From Coccinella septempunctata (lineage: Eukaryota; Arthropoda; Insecta; Coleoptera; Coccinellidae): a DNA stretch of 64,000 nucleotides. The notes under the pieces are model-generated. The model had not been told where the DNA came from and made no database searches. It saw nothing but the letters and a program-made list of their open reading frames with translations. Positions 28,701 to 43,700 of this stretch are shown here, in pieces (position 1 is the first letter of the stretch; each line of letters begins with the position of its first letter). The translations under genes were made by a program, and so were the position numbers. Location: positions 13,640,001 to 13,704,000 of the forward strand of contig NC_058192.1 of the NCBI RefSeq assembly GCF_907165205.1, written 5' to 3'.

Positions 28701-31700
28701 CCTCAGGTAGGTACTTTTAGTAGTTGCTTTTGCACCTCTATGTGAGCGTACAGGGATGATGGAAATATACGCGTTGATTACTTGGTGTAGTCACCGCCGA
28801 ATGTAAAAAATGAATAAGCAAATTTTATTATACACCAGGAAGATCAATCAATTGAGTCAAATTGGGGCTGAGCATTCACATAGTTGAAAAGTTTTGCCAA
28901 TTTATGTTATCTTTCCATCCCCTTAAAAATTTTCATCTACGATATTTCATTCTCGGTAGGAGTATTATTGGGGATTTGATGACATACTAATAATTTTACA
29001 GTTTGTTCTTTAATTTTAAGAGAATCTCAGATGTGTCTTTTTCAGTATTCATTCGACTGACACAGATTGTAGATATTAGTGAATGCAAATTACATGTTTC
29101 AATATTTGTATCTTTCTGGAAGTACATATTTCGAAAAACTCAATACAAATTAGGTAAAGGAAAAAAATTGCGATTGCAATATGTTTTATTTGTGACGAGC
29201 ATCAAAGTGAAATAGAGTGGATTAAAAACTCTCTGATTATATCCTAAGAAAAGTTGATTATTTCCTATTCGGTGTAGATGAAGATGAGGGTTTACTAGTA
29301 AAAAATTATAATTGACCTTATCTAAAAAGAGAAACCGAGGTTAATATTAGTTCATTACTGAAATGGATGGAGAAATGAGAATTTTTTTAGAAGGAAGACA
29401 AACTCTACTTACTTTAACTATTTGATAATGAGGAGATGTAGGTAAATCGTGAGTAATGATGATGCTTCAGATTAAAAAACTGACGAAAATGTGCTACACC
29501 AAAAAAAAAGTTTCCAAAGTGATGTAATTGAGTCCATATTTCCTATTTTCCACTGCTGAAGTATACTAAAAAAGTATAAGTTCCTTTGAGTATCTGAAAA
29601 GCAATTATGAACTTCTAATCTATATTTTCATTTCAACTCAGTTACCTCGGTAAGGAAACTGAAGTCCAATTCTGCATTGGGTTTCACCATCATTTTCATC
29701 GGAACCAGCATATGTCCTAGATATATATGGTATGTTTTTCTTTGGTCAATATCCATGTGGTACCAAGGTACATCATAAAGAATTTTGCAGAGAGAGATTC
29801 TCTGTAAAATCATAAAACAGGAGAGTTCTAAAGAGTTCCTCCAATTTTGTATTATTTAATACGTGAGGTGTTATTTTAAGATAATAACAACAATGAATTT
29901 CCCTGTTATATGTGAGTTAATATATAATAGAAAACAGAAAAGACCACCAGAGTTGTAAATCATTTCCATAAAGGAAATATGTCAAAACAATCTATTTCCT
30001 TGTATGTCATTCCTTCTCAAAGAATCCCGCATAATTTTTCATGGAAATTGAATTGGTTTCGTATGAATTTCTGAGTTCTCTGGAAAAAGTTTCCATGGGT
30101 AAAAAAATAGTTTCACTTGTTTTCAAGATGAAGGATGTCAAAGACAAAAAGCTTTCGGCTCAGAATTTTTAACAATTTCGTGAAAAAAATCATTCTTTGA
30201 TATTGAGAACCTCGTTCATTTAGTGTATACCTACAGCGAGGGGTGAACCGGTCGTGAATTGTGGTGTACAAATTGCAGGAATTGTCATGAATTGAATTGA
30301 ATTGCCAAGAATTGTTGAGAATTGTCATGAATTGCCAGGAATTGTGGTGAATTGTCAAGAATTGTCGTGAATTGCCAAGAATTGTGTGAATTGTCAGGAA
30401 TTGTTGAGAATTGTCGTGAATTGTGGAGAATGGGCTATTTTTCCAAATTTCAAAATCTAAGAATTTTTATAACTCAAATACATACATATATGGAAATTTA
30501 TTTTTTTAGAATTTCAACACATTGCATTCGGTCGAAAATTGTTATTTCAGAAGAGCTCTCTTATAGAACATGGATATGTTCTAAGGTATAGAATTCAGAA
30601 ATTTGTTTTTGTAATATGTGGATATTTCGGTGGATATGGAATTCTATATTTTCTTGATCGGTTTCACTGGTGTCGAATTGACAAAAATTACTAGACTGTA
30701 GTAAGGGCATTCTACGTTACACGCTTTTACACAATCGAATGTTTATTAAGTTTCGAAAGGTGTATATCTGAATTTTGAAGCGAATCTCTTACGTGTTGGA
30801 TAACTAATGGGAATGGGTTTCCATAAATAATTTGAATTCGATTTTGGAGTTTTAGGAAACTTGCCCATCGTCGTAAATTATAAAGAATTGTTCTGAACTA
30901 TTAATTTCCGTGAATTGTTCGAAAATTCTCATGTATTGTCTGGAATTGTCATGAATTGCAATGCATTTTCTAATTGTTGGGCGATTCGCTGTCTTGCAAT
31001 TCACAGGTGTCCAACCTGTCCAACTATTAGGAAGCAGAAAGGGAGGTTTGCACATGTATATGGACATGTATATAGTCATATTCATGTAGACATGTATATA
31101 GTCGCATGCCGGCGCAATAGTGCAAACTCCGAGTTTAATCTGTATTCTGTGATTTGAATTAAAGTGATATAAGATTGAGCAGGTAAGAATTATACAACAT
31201 CTAATTTTTTCATTATTTCTTATTGATACACAATAATTTCCTACGGGTGTGAAGCCAGGTTTCTTTCATCCACAGTTACAATCTGTCAAACGCCGCGCTC
31301 TAAGGATAACTGTATTGTTCAGTATACAATTCTTACAGTTCTGAAAAAGATATTAATGCTCGTTTTAGGATTTGAGTTTCTCTTGGAAAAAGAACGAGAT
31401 ATGGTGCAATCGGATATTATTCATACCTTGATTTATACCAAAGAAAATCATTAAAGCTCATTGTCAGCCCGCACGGGGGGCCTGGAGGGATTCAAAGTTA
31501 AAAATTTCAAATTTTCTCGAGACATGTGCATTCTTGAGAAGATAGTAAATTGGTTCGATATAACATTTTACATCATGAACAGTCATCAAAACACTTTGTT
31601 AACCTGTACAGGGACTATTCACCAACAATATTGGTGAATATTGGTCCCGATCTCTTTGCGTTCAATAGCAGGTACCTGAAACGATTCCTTTGGTTGAAAC

Positions 31701-34700
31701 CGTTTTATTACTCTGTTGGGAATAACCCATTAAAATCATTGTTAAGAACGGGCGTTCTTTCTTCAATGCATATCATATAATTTTGGTTATTTCAACCTCA
31801 TTTTTAACACTTTTATAATTTCTGAGAAGATGTTAATTCGAAATGTCGGTCTATATCGGTATATCGATTGCAATAATGTCAATTATGTATATATTCACAG
31901 CTTCTTCCCTCTCAACCTGACAAAGATCATTCGGAGGTTCATCTAAGACTTGGAGATTCGCTTGGAGATGTCTCTCCAAGTATAAAAAAAAATTATTTGA
32001 AACATTTGTCTAATGTTTCAAATAATATATAAATAATAATATTAATAATTGTTTTCAGCACTCAAAAAGTAGACATAGATATTTCAGCACGTGTGTCGAA
32101 TCTCTTGATGGTTATTCTGTAAGCTCTTTGTTATTCCATATAAATTGAACGAACAACATTTGTGAGAACACAATCTTGATTTCAACGCACCATGTTTCTG
32201 AACCTGGTAAGTTGTGTTATTATTTTGTAGTACTTCACATACTTTCATAAAATTCCATAATATAACTCGACATGTTGATGTATGATTTAAAATTAATAGC
32301 TTGCACAGTAACCATTTTTTTCAACTACCCGATCAATTTGCGTTTGATAGAAGGTACTGATTCAAAAGATTCCGCCTAGAAGTATTTCTTCGCTTCATAA
32401 AATTTTATAACTCAATTTGGAAAAACCTACAAAAATTGTCGTTACGAACGGGTACGCTCTGTTGTATTCAATATTAGGGTTGCCCATTTTGACCAAAAAG
32501 ATTTTATGCACAGAATAACTCTAGAGCCATTTGCTGAGGGAATTTTAAAAAATTTACCTGAAAGTATTTTTTCGGATCATACAATTTTATACCTCAATTT
32601 TCAAAATTGTCGTTATGGAAGGGAATGCTCTTATCCTAAATTAGGTCGTTTTCACAACATTTTATTCAGTTGAATTTCAAAGTTGTTTGAATCTGCCTAT
32701 ATAACTATGTTGATGAGAGGAGGTTAATAGTACATCAAACAATGAAGTATAGGATATCCATGGATAGAAGCAATTTCTGTAAGCTAGCCTCAGTTAGCCT
32801 TAACTACTATCTGGCTATATCTATAAGACATATTATTGAGTGGTTTCAGAGCTCTCATAGTGTGATGTGAAGAAAATCCCCAAAATATATATTAAAAAAA
32901 AAAAACATTACTATGAATTGTATTGAATTGTCATGAATTGTATTGAATTGTCATGAATTGTATTGAATTGCCATGAATTGTATTGAATTGTCTGTGAATT
33001 GCCGTGAATTGCCATGAATTTTCTTGAATTGTGTGAATTGTTGAATTGTCTGAATTGTTTTATATGCTTTTATAGGAATTGCGTGAATTGTCTGAATTGT
33101 GGTGTACAACATTTTCATGACCGGTTCACCCCTCGACCTACAGTGAGGGTAAAAAGATACTGTCCAGGTTTCATTTCTAATGAATACCTACAGTTCATAC
33201 TGTACATACTATGGTTTATTATAAAATACACATCTTTAATCGAATATTCATAGGTCCCAGGAATCATACATTTGAAGGTTCGGATTTCATTATTATGAAA
33301 CTTAAAATACGAATAAATGAGTAAGTATCGTATTGAGAACATTCCAACAATATTACCTCATATTCTAGACGTTCGCCAAGCGTACAAAGGAAGAGAATAT
33401 TCAAAAACCAAGGTACAAGTGGGACCAAAGCTGCTGAATCCTTTTGCTGCAAATAACGCGAGTGGAAAAAGTAATTATTTGGCATTATCTTCCTGGAAAT
33501 CAACTCACCTCTATTAATTTATACAAATGGAGAGCAGTTATTATGGGCAGGATAATACGGTATGGTGTGAAAGTGTACCGCAAATCATTATTCATTGCCT
33601 TCGCACAACTGAAAAATATTGATAAAACAGTTTTATAGGGATTGATGCTTACAATCAAAACATATTATGGGAAATAACATCCACTTACTCTGAAATCTCA
33701 GCATAGTATTTGATGCAAAATAAAAGTTCTTCACGCTTCATTGGTCTTGTACATCCCCCCTCTATAGTGAACGGAATCATCATCCTCTTGAGTTCTCTTA
33801 TCCTGCACATAATAAGGTAACTCGCGGTAGTAGGTATCGTTATTAAAGCATAAGAAATGGGTAAGTAGAATAATCCAACTATTATAAAACATGCCCACAA
33901 GAAAATCACTTTTCCATAAGAATTCATTCCTATTGGATACCACAAAGGAAAAGGCATGCTACAGGCATAACCATCATCACCAATAATTCCTGTTTTGGTA
34001 CAGAAAGTCTTATCGAAGGCCCTGATACAATAATAAAATAAGCATAAAATACGTATAACACAGATCATTTTAGGTGCAGCATAATTTATAGTTTTGGAGA
34101 AAACAATACATTCTGAAGGTATACCAAATTCAAATCTATTCATACGATCTATATTGATGAGGAAGTTTCTCCAGTTGCTCAACCACAGAAACATTATGAA
34201 AAATAAGGCTATCATTTGTAGTAGACAACTCATGGACTCGATAGGTTCAGGCCAAAGTGCTCCTTAAACAAAAAAAAACTATCTTATAAAATTCATCGCA
34301 GAACCTTAGAAGTTCAGCAATCTTCTTTTTTAAGATTAATAATATGTGGTTGAATACAGCTAATACCTTAGCTGCTTAGCTTCTACTAAAACATTTGAGG
34401 GTTATCTATGACAAAACTAACAATTTTGAGTCTATGATTTTGTAAAAATTATTCCTAAGCAGTTTTTATATAAAAAATTAAGCTTTAGATCAATTTTTTT
34501 GGATGTGGGCTTATTTTCACTCTCCCAATGGATGACATGGAAGAAGCTGAGCTACACGTCATTGTTTAAAGACAAGGCTAAGTTCAGTAACAAAATATTA
34601 GGCTCCAAAATTCCAAAGGCACAACATTTCATTGGTATTTAAAATTTCCTCATAATTCTTTCAGGTCTTATTTTACTTACTACCGAGTTCACTTACGTTT

Positions 34701-37700
34701 GAAAGTAATATAACTATGTCCAACAACACCAACTAAAATGAAAGGTCCAAAAAGAATGCACGGTAGAGAAAATTTCATGAATAATTTCCAGTCGTACGTT
34801 TTTCCATCCTTAGGAAAACAATAACAAGCTTGAGATATTTCTAGGAGAGATTTCAGAGCATTTATTTTTTCTACCTTCCTTTTCTGTAATGGAATCATGT
34901 TTTATTATGAGCTCACTCTTTGTTTTTCGAAGTTTTATACTACGGCTCTTATTAATTATTCCAATAGTGATTAAAACATCTATTTAACTAAAAAGAAATG
35001 TCCAGTATAACATATGAAGATAAATTATCATGAGATATTTACAAAAACTTCAACCATTAATGTTGTGTTTGAGTTTCTCTATCATAGAAATCGTTTCTTA
35101 TTCTTCGGCGATGAAGTTTTCTTTTGGCTTACTAAGCAATAATATTTCATTTACGTGGCATCAAAATCCTTTTTTATATTTCCTCTTGTTCTAGTTAACT
35201 TTGGATGTAAGCATTGTTAATTTTTATCAGAAGCTTCAATTCAATAATGAATACCTAATAAGTCGGCATTTTTTCTTGGTTTCAATTTGGAAAATATCCT
35301 TTTATGTATTTACTTCCACAGCTACGTTCACACAGTGTCTATATTAAGTATAAATGGTATCACATGGTAGTGTACTTCAAAATATTCTCATTTTGCAGAT
35401 TTCAGTAATATTACGGTATATTTTAGGTATATTCATAACAATTCATGGTTTTGCTAGTTACTGAAGAGATACTAATGAGTTTATAACTGTGCAATAGCCG
35501 TAACGATAGTTTAATAAACCGGCACTTAGATCCTTTCAGTTCGATTAAAAATTCCGAAGAATCAACAGTGCAAAATCAATGAAGTCCGATTAAAGGATGG
35601 TGCGATTACACATTCCGTTCGAAGATTTCTCTGAACCGTTTTCCGTAATGGAAAACATGATTGCAAAATGAATATCTGTTCCATACAAGTCTTCGCATCG
35701 AGGAAAAATAATTATAGAATGTATAATATTCCCCCTTCTGCTTCAAACGACGCGGCCGGAGAAAATATTTTCCAGAACGAAGCAATATGCGAGAGCATTA
35801 ATGAATTCGCCAGCTACTTCAAAGTGCTTTCGAAGTCAAAGAAGAAAATGCCCTCTTACGGTTGTATGCGAAGATACCGATGGTCTTTACCATTGCTGGG
35901 GTCTTTTGAGGCGAATAAATCAACAATATACGTTTTGATAGCTCAATTAATTTCTGTTGAGTTCAAACGAAGAGTACTTGCTTTTGGATGCGTGGGCTCT
36001 GAGAGAAGAGCGCAATCTAAATTTAAGAAGATGCCGGATCGTGCTTTGTCTCTTGTTGTATTCGCGAGTTGGTCCTTCCCGTAATATTATTAAATAGTAC
36101 TTCGGATTCATTCGTTCGAAATGGGGGGATTCGAAATGACTAACTTTATTCCTCCAGTTTCGGTCGTATTTCGTATATTATTTCCAAGCTTCGCAGCATC
36201 TGAAAATTAGAGGACTGAATGTCCAATAGGTATTGACCAGAGCTGTGCCGAGCATTAAAACGAGAGAATTAAACAGTACATTACAAATTTGATTATGAGA
36301 TAGACGATAGGGCTAGATCACTAAGCAATGACATAAAATTTTCCACAGGGTATTTTCCAAACATTAGGTAGTGGTACATTCAAATTGGAATTTGGTACTT
36401 CGCATCTGTCGAAAAGTCTCATTGGATTGCCTTATGTTTATACGATCTCCACGAAATTGTGCACAAGTTTTTGTATCGTACTTCACAGCTAGCTTTTCAT
36501 TTGGATCGGTATTTTCACAACATTGTGAAGGTTTTGCCCACAAACGATCTGAAACATTTCATTTGGACCCTTAACCTGAGCCTACTTCAACTCTTTTCTT
36601 TCATGAGTTACGGTGTTTACGGACGTAAGAAAGTGGTTTCACAAGCATTAAGCACAATGCTTTGGCGCAGTTCTGGTACTGACAAAAATTTCCATGTAAA
36701 TATCCTAATGTAAAATGCAAGTTTTCTTCTAGAGTAATTAATCTGTCATGATATTCGTATTGACTGGTTTTCCAATTGGAGGTTACTTACAAGCATATTG
36801 AAATCTGGTATCGATAAAAATAGAATGATTTCTATAATAGGAGGGGAGCCCAAGAGGGAAATTCGGGATTTACTCGAGCGTGTCAGATTAATTTTAGGGG
36901 AGATACCTATACCTTGGACCCTGTAGAGTACCTATACAAAAAATTAGACCTGTATATAGGGGGAATTGTCTAGTACATTGTATATACACACTCGAGCGTG
37001 TCAGATTAAGATTATGTGGTTAATTAAATGTTGAAAAGTATATATGTTGAAGCTAATGATTCAAGAATAACGGAAAAAAAATAATCTGACAGTTTCAGCA
37101 AGCCGAAGCAATAAAAATTGGCCATAAAAGTCACAAAAATCAGTTTTTTTGAATTATCCCCTCTCCTGGGCTTCACATTGTTTTCGCATTCATAATAAAA
37201 GTGGTAGAGCATAACATTTTCTACAATATTTGTCCGAAGAAATTTTTGCTACGTTTGATCGTTTCTGAGATGTATGGCGATTAATGTTCCTTAGACTGGG
37301 TTTCTACATTGACCTTGGCCTTTCGCATGTGTGGCTAAGCTCCTCGCCTTTATCAACCTCTAGCTCAAAAACGATTGAGGGTATAAAAAATTGCTTCAGA
37401 CAAAAGTTGTATAGAATTTTATCATCAACAACTTTCATCATGAATACAGAAACGATCAGATACACAGGAGGGGAAATATCTTAAAAAAATCCCTTTTTTT
37501 TATCTTCAAACTGTCAGATTAAGAAGACCCCCCCTGATTATTGTTAGATTAATGGGTCAACACCAGATTAAAGATCTGTATTGAAATCTGACACGCTCGA
37601 GTATGTGCAATTAACGATATTTTTTGCATTTTCAAAGGACCGCTGTGAATTGTCAGTCTCTTGAAAAGTAGCTTCCTTAAGGTCCAATTAACATATCCTC

Positions 37701-40700
37701 TAAAAATCTGACAAGCTCGACAAATTTTTTTTTAGCATGGGTTTGCCCCACCGCGCAAACTGTCAGAAACTTGAATTAACATGAATTTATTATCAGAGAC
37801 ACGTAGGGCATATACAGTATCTTAATCTAACGCGCTTGAGTATATACCTACACCTAACGTTTTTTTTACAACTTTGAGAACCTTCAGACGCTTCCCCCAC
37901 CGCTGAAAGTGCATACATCATAGAACATTTTTTCTTCCCACTATCTAATCTATCAAACTATCTAATCTAATGAACTATATAACCTTACCTAACCTAACGT
38001 TTTTTTTACAACTTTGAGAACCTTCAGACGCTTCCCCCACCGCTGAAAGCGCATACATCATAGAACATTTTTTCTTCCCACTATCTAATCTAATCAAACT
38101 ATAAGCTCCAACCACACATCGAAATTGTTGAAAATAAGTGAAAATATTGCTAAAGTCAAAAGTTCGCATCGTGAAACAGCTTTTGTATGGATTCCGACGA
38201 ATATTGTTTCTACGGATTTTGCATATTGAATATCCAAGTATGATTGTTTGTAACTGATGCCTTGGATCTAGAAATATCACCTATTTGCTTTTTAAATTAA
38301 TTCCAATTTCGAATGATGCTACGGATGATAATGTAGACTAAATAATTAACCCGACCATCTGTCTTCTACAGACCTAGAACAGAGACAGAGTCTCTGCCTA
38401 GGTTATACTCATATGACATTGTTGCAGTTAACTGGGGCACAATTCAAATCTCACCCTGTTTTTGTACTGTCCAGTTGTGATTTCAAATCCTGCTTTTATT
38501 GCTCTAGGTCTAGGCTTTCGGCCTTTAAACCATAATGCTCTTCTAATTTTTTCGACAAAACGAGTACACGCGTCGCAATAGTGTAGCAGCTTGGGCAAGC
38601 ATCCCGCAAAACAAACCTCAAATAATTACATAACGCGAAAATCATGACCTCGAACGTATTGAACAAAGCATTCATAAGTGACGCATAAATTCTACAGTTG
38701 TTCCGAATTTTCCTCACAACCTCAACTAAACATCTGAATTAATTAAACACATAAACTTGATTTACGCCGTCTGCGAAACTTTAAAATTAAATTGAATAGA
38801 GCGGGATAGTGCCGCGCTGCACTAGCTGGTCGCCCCTTTTTCATTAGGATATCCCTTGTTTCGGAAATTCGGCTAATTAAGTAAGACTTATAGAGTCGAA
38901 GTTATAGCTTCTGGGATGAGTTTATTTATTATTCCCCGCGTGCTCTTATGTTTGTTTTTGGGTAGACGAGAAGAGTCTGCCTAATGAGAAGGAAAAGTCA
39001 AGCAGGAAAGGCTAATACTTCTACTGAAGTATAGTCTCAGAAGTTATAAATCAACACCAAGAAGAACGCCGAATTTCTATACCAAACAACACCACTTTGT
39101 ATCATAATTTCATCTGATATGGATAGATAAATAGTTACAGAGAGGTTACAGACTACAGTGACATTGAGGACTATTGAACCCCCATCAGAGCTAAGAGCTA
39201 CTCTTACCCCTGCGCTATCTACAACTAGGTTTCAAGGAAGTTACGTCCTCACTGCTACAATTTTCTTGTCCGAAGCATTCAGCATTGTTTTTGCTTGCAA
39301 TGGCGAGGTATTCTGTAACCAGGTAAATATTGTTTTCTCCTTCTGCCAACAAGAAATTCTTTCCAATGAATTAATTTATTTTATGTATTCTGTTTGCTAG
39401 GCTTCTTAGTATACGAGGGTATATTAAAAAATTCTTAGCCTACTATAGAACCAAACAAAATTTCAATGTAAAAATATTTCATTACTCAACATATTCTCCT
39501 CTTAATTGGATACATTTATTACAGCAAACCTGCAACGTCTCTAGACCTTTCAAAAATAATGTTTCTTGCTCTACAAACCAGTTGAGGAAAGGGATGATAG
39601 TCGGATGGAGCCAAATCTGGTGAATAAGGAGTGTTCCAGTAATTCAAACCCTAAATCACGATTTTTTCCATGCGAACATGAGATTTGTGTGCAGGGGCGT
39701 TGTCTTGCAAAAACAGGAGTGGTCCCGTAGAGTGGTCAGTAATATCGAATAATAACCTCCGGTTATTGTTCTACCCTTATCCAAAAAATCAATCATGATT
39801 ACTCCATGGCAATCCCAAAAAACTGAAGCAAGAACTTTTCCAGCAGATTTTTGGACACGAAACTTCTAAGGTGTTGGAGAACCAGAGTGTCTCCAGTCCA
39901 TCGATTGTTGCTTTGTTTCTGCATCGTATAAATGTACCCAAGTCTCATCCATAGCAACAATTCTGTTTAAGAAGTCTACATCGTTTTCAAATCGAGCACA
40001 GATCGAACGCGATGCTTCTACCCTTGCACGCTTTTGGTCAACATTCAAACATTTGGGGAACCATTTTGCAGCAATTTTTCTCATGTCCAAATTAACGTGA
40101 ACTATATGATGAACGCGTTCGTATGAAATATTCAGTGCTTCAGATATCCGTTTTAGCCCAATTCGACGGTCTGATAAAATCATGTCATGAACAGCATCGA
40201 TATTTTCGAGGACTGACACAGAAACCGGCCTTCCCGAACGGTCATCATCTTCAATGGAAAATTCACCTCTTTTGAAGCTTGCAGTCCAATTTTTCATGGT
40301 CGCACACGAAGGACATTGATCACCAAGGGTATTAAGCATATCTTCGTAAATCTGCTTACCTCTTAACCCTTTTAAATACAGGTACTTGATGATGGCTCGA
40401 TACTCCAATTTTTCGATATTCACAATTTCGGTGGAGTTATTGCGAAACTCTGGTTTACTTTTTTGACATGTTTTGACCTCAACCTTCACACTGACACTTC
40501 TAATGAGTTATTGTTCGTTGCTATGGTAACGCAATAATTTTTTTATGCATGGAACTGGTCTAGGCTAACTAGATCCTCTTATTTTCTATATTTTTGAGAA
40601 AGAACTAGGTATATTTCATCTTAGATACACTCCGCAACCCGCATAATCGAAAGTGAATCTATGGCCACCTTGATAAATATTCACAGGCTCTTCTATAAAG

Positions 40701-43700
40701 AAGCGCTTCACTCTACCGCCCCCTTCAATGGCAAAGAAATGTACGACTGGAAAGCCCTGCCTTATGAATTTATCAGGCCCGTTTTTCCATTTTGCGCCGC
40801 CTGTATATGACACATTCTGACCTAAGCGAGGGCACCTTTGCGAGACCACAAAAGTTTTCAGGCAAAGTAAAGTGCACCTAACGTCGAGCATGGATTGGGT
40901 TCCCTCTGGCGACGCAAACAAAAGTTTTCACTTTAATATTCATATGCCATTTGCTCAAGTGGTGTGAACCTACCTCTTGGCTGTCTTTCCCGCACAGAAC
41001 AATGAAACTGCGGTCATAATTACCCTGGCACTTGACAAGATAAACTAGAACAGACCCCTGGAGCTGCGTGCATTGGGTTTTGAAATGGAGCTCAATTTTT
41101 CCTTGGGGGCTCTTTTGTGTCCCCGTGTTTATTTATGAATTTCCTCTGTTTTCCATCACGCAATTTTTTTTCGTGATTCGGATCTGTCGTGAATCCCACG
41201 AAGGGAAAATTCAACCTATATGCCCATCCTGATATTTCGGTTTTGATATACATATACGAGTTGTATTCCTAGTTGAATACTTTTGGCAGAAGAAAAAACA
41301 CAAATCATTCATCTGAAACATTCAAGATGGCGGAGCTGTTATCCCCCAAAGTAGAATGCGTCTTCATGAAATTTCGAGTACGGTTCTGATTCCCACTTCT
41401 TCAATAAACAAACACAGTACAGTACCATCGCCATGTGATAAGTGTATGAATGTATAAAATGAGCCATCCTAGCATTTTTCGAAAATTTGGATTTTAACAA
41501 CCGAAAAATATTGTGCTATACATTTACTAATATTTGCTAAACTTCTTATAATTCCTGGAAAATCGAAAATTGAAGTAAGAAGTTAGGCGAGCAGATTTTT
41601 CTTCTTACACAAAGCAGCACAACATCTGGAAAAATTCTACACAAAAAAATTCAGAATCAAAAAGTGCTGGACTAATTTCATACACATGTCGGATTGCTCA
41701 AAAAAGTTTCTTGTGGATTATTCTCACATTTACTAAAAATAAAAATCTGCCCTAAGTGATATTTCTAGCCTCGATAGATTCTTGTCGGTTTAGATTAGAA
41801 ATAGAGGAAGGTCTCTTGAAGCTAATTGCCTGAAGCTCATACTAAAGAGTATCAACTCTTTGATACTCTTTGCTCATACCTTGAAGCTGCTAATTGATAC
41901 GCCTCGTTACCAGACAGCTATCCTACAACAAGAAGATTCGCAGTGATGAATGGTTATGAATATTTCGACATCTTTTCTGCTTCCGCAGACCAACTTGACG
42001 TAAAAAGTAATAAGCAAAATCAGAAGATTTATAATTCGAGAGAACCTTGAACATCATTCTGAATTCTTGGAATCCGGATTGAAAAGGCTGCTTCACAATT
42101 CGATTAAACGGAAGGGGAAGTGAATCAGAGCTGCCTGAATATTTTATCGCTTGAAAGCTTCCAAACCGAAAGGGGAATCAAAATGTAAATGGCCATCTGT
42201 TTGGTTCATTTCTTATTGAAACATTAAGTGCCAGATTTCCTTAATTCGAATCAAGATTGAATTATTATCAATTCCATTAATCAGCCGGTATAAAGCTATA
42301 TTCATGTACCTATAGATACTTTTTCGAAAGAAACCCTGATTAACCAAGTTTTTACCTTGAATTGAAGCGGCAAATTACATGAATAGATTCGATAGTATCT
42401 GAATAGACTCAACAGAAATTTGAACTGCCTCCGCAAATCTCTTTTACATATAGGTACAAGCTAACTTATATACAGCGCAACCTTAATATAACGATTAGGT
42501 AGATACATATATAACAGTTCCTTTGAATTTTTTGAAAAGCTCCAAGCAATATGGAATATTAATTAATATTGAAGATGAAAACATCAAGAAGAGGTTTGAT
42601 GAAATTTTTTCTGTTTGTAAGCTGAATTCAAGAATCAGATATCAGATATAATGTGAGGTTTGTTTTCATTCAAACATATCTATTTCATATACCTATATAG
42701 TATTTCAAAATATAAATGAAACATTTCTCAACGAATTCTTTTATACATACCTGTATATGTTGTTATAAAATTGCTTGATCACATTAGTTAAAACTCAATT
42801 AACGGAAAGAATGAGTAAGTAAATCTAACCACACATGTGGTGAAGATCCTTTGCAATGGCGAAACACATACAAGCAGAATCTGTGCATACAAGGTTGGGC
42901 ATAAGTCTGAAATTAAGTTAATATTTCTTCAATCTTACCGTAGTTTCCATTTTTATTCTAGTCTCGTGATTATCAGTAAATAAAAAAAATTCTTTTAAAA
43001 TAACAACAGACGGTATGTTATTCACTTCAATTCTAATTCCGGCCTCTATATCACTACTGGCTAATTTTGATAGGCGTTCTCCTTGTGATAACCCCAAAGA
43101 AATTAATCTTTGCTTTCTATCAAATATCTTCCATATATTTTCCAACTTCATAGAAGATCTATCACGACTTTATAGTTCAACGCCTGATATATCGATTGTT
43201 TCTTTATAGAAGAGAAACCCCATTTTCCACATGGTAGATTTCATTAACATCAAGCGTGGCCAATTTCTTGACCATCCATATCCCAAAATAAATATGGTTC
43301 TCTGCGAGGTTTGATGAGTATAAACTAGGGGATGAATAATGTGTGAAATCACGCATCTATGCCCAAATGTGTAATCAATATGTCACAACTGAATAAACAC
43401 CAGAATACAATTTGCAATGCCATTTTCGAAGATTTTTCATATGTATACACAGTCAGAACTGGATAAATTTAATTGTTGACGTGGGAAATTTATTGTATAA
43501 TAATGGCCTATTCAAAGCATGATTTGTATGAAAACAATGGGCATGTAAAAGACTGTTGAACTCAAAGACTTCTAGTCCCGATAATTATAATAAATATTTG
43601 TTGAAGGAGAACCAATATCAAATTTGAATACACTGCCAGAGACAGAGACTGTCTCTGACACTGCTGAACAATTTATAGGGATCACGTATAAATTTCTCTT

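Larger units (their letters stand above)
30237..33135. mobile_element. hAT-like element in odorant receptor intron 4 (2899 bp)
   Basis: The 17-bp TIRs CGAGGGGTGAACCGGTC (30237-30253) and GACCGGTTCACCCCTCG (33119-33135) are perfect. The 8-bp target duplication ACCTACAG (30229-30236 and 33136-33143) is also perfect; eight bases is typical of the hAT superfamily. Dense GAATTG arrays sit just inside each end. I see no transposase motif; ORFs are short and AT-rich. A GAGCAGGTAAG near 31178 resembles a splice donor, but no protein follows. Perfect TIRs and duplication suggest a recent insertion. It accounts for over 80% of the receptor's 3.55-kb intron. Confidence 0.9.

Noticed and set aside
30255..33105. 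Spaced GAATTG arrays considered as a CRISPR-like array
   Set aside because: Eukaryotic context, repeat only six bases, spacers of four, and the arrays sit inside TIRs with an 8-bp target duplication.
33317..33638. Plus-strand ORFs over the odorant receptor
   Set aside because: They are shadows of receptor exons 3 and 4, whose splice signals and peptide fit the minus strand.
33731..33943. Second minus-strand ORF inside receptor exon 2
   Set aside because: Out of frame with the receptor and of no recognisable content.
35668..36084. 138-codon plus-strand ORF
   Set aside because: No family motif, no splice context, ordinary composition for a GC-richer intron patch; could arise by chance.
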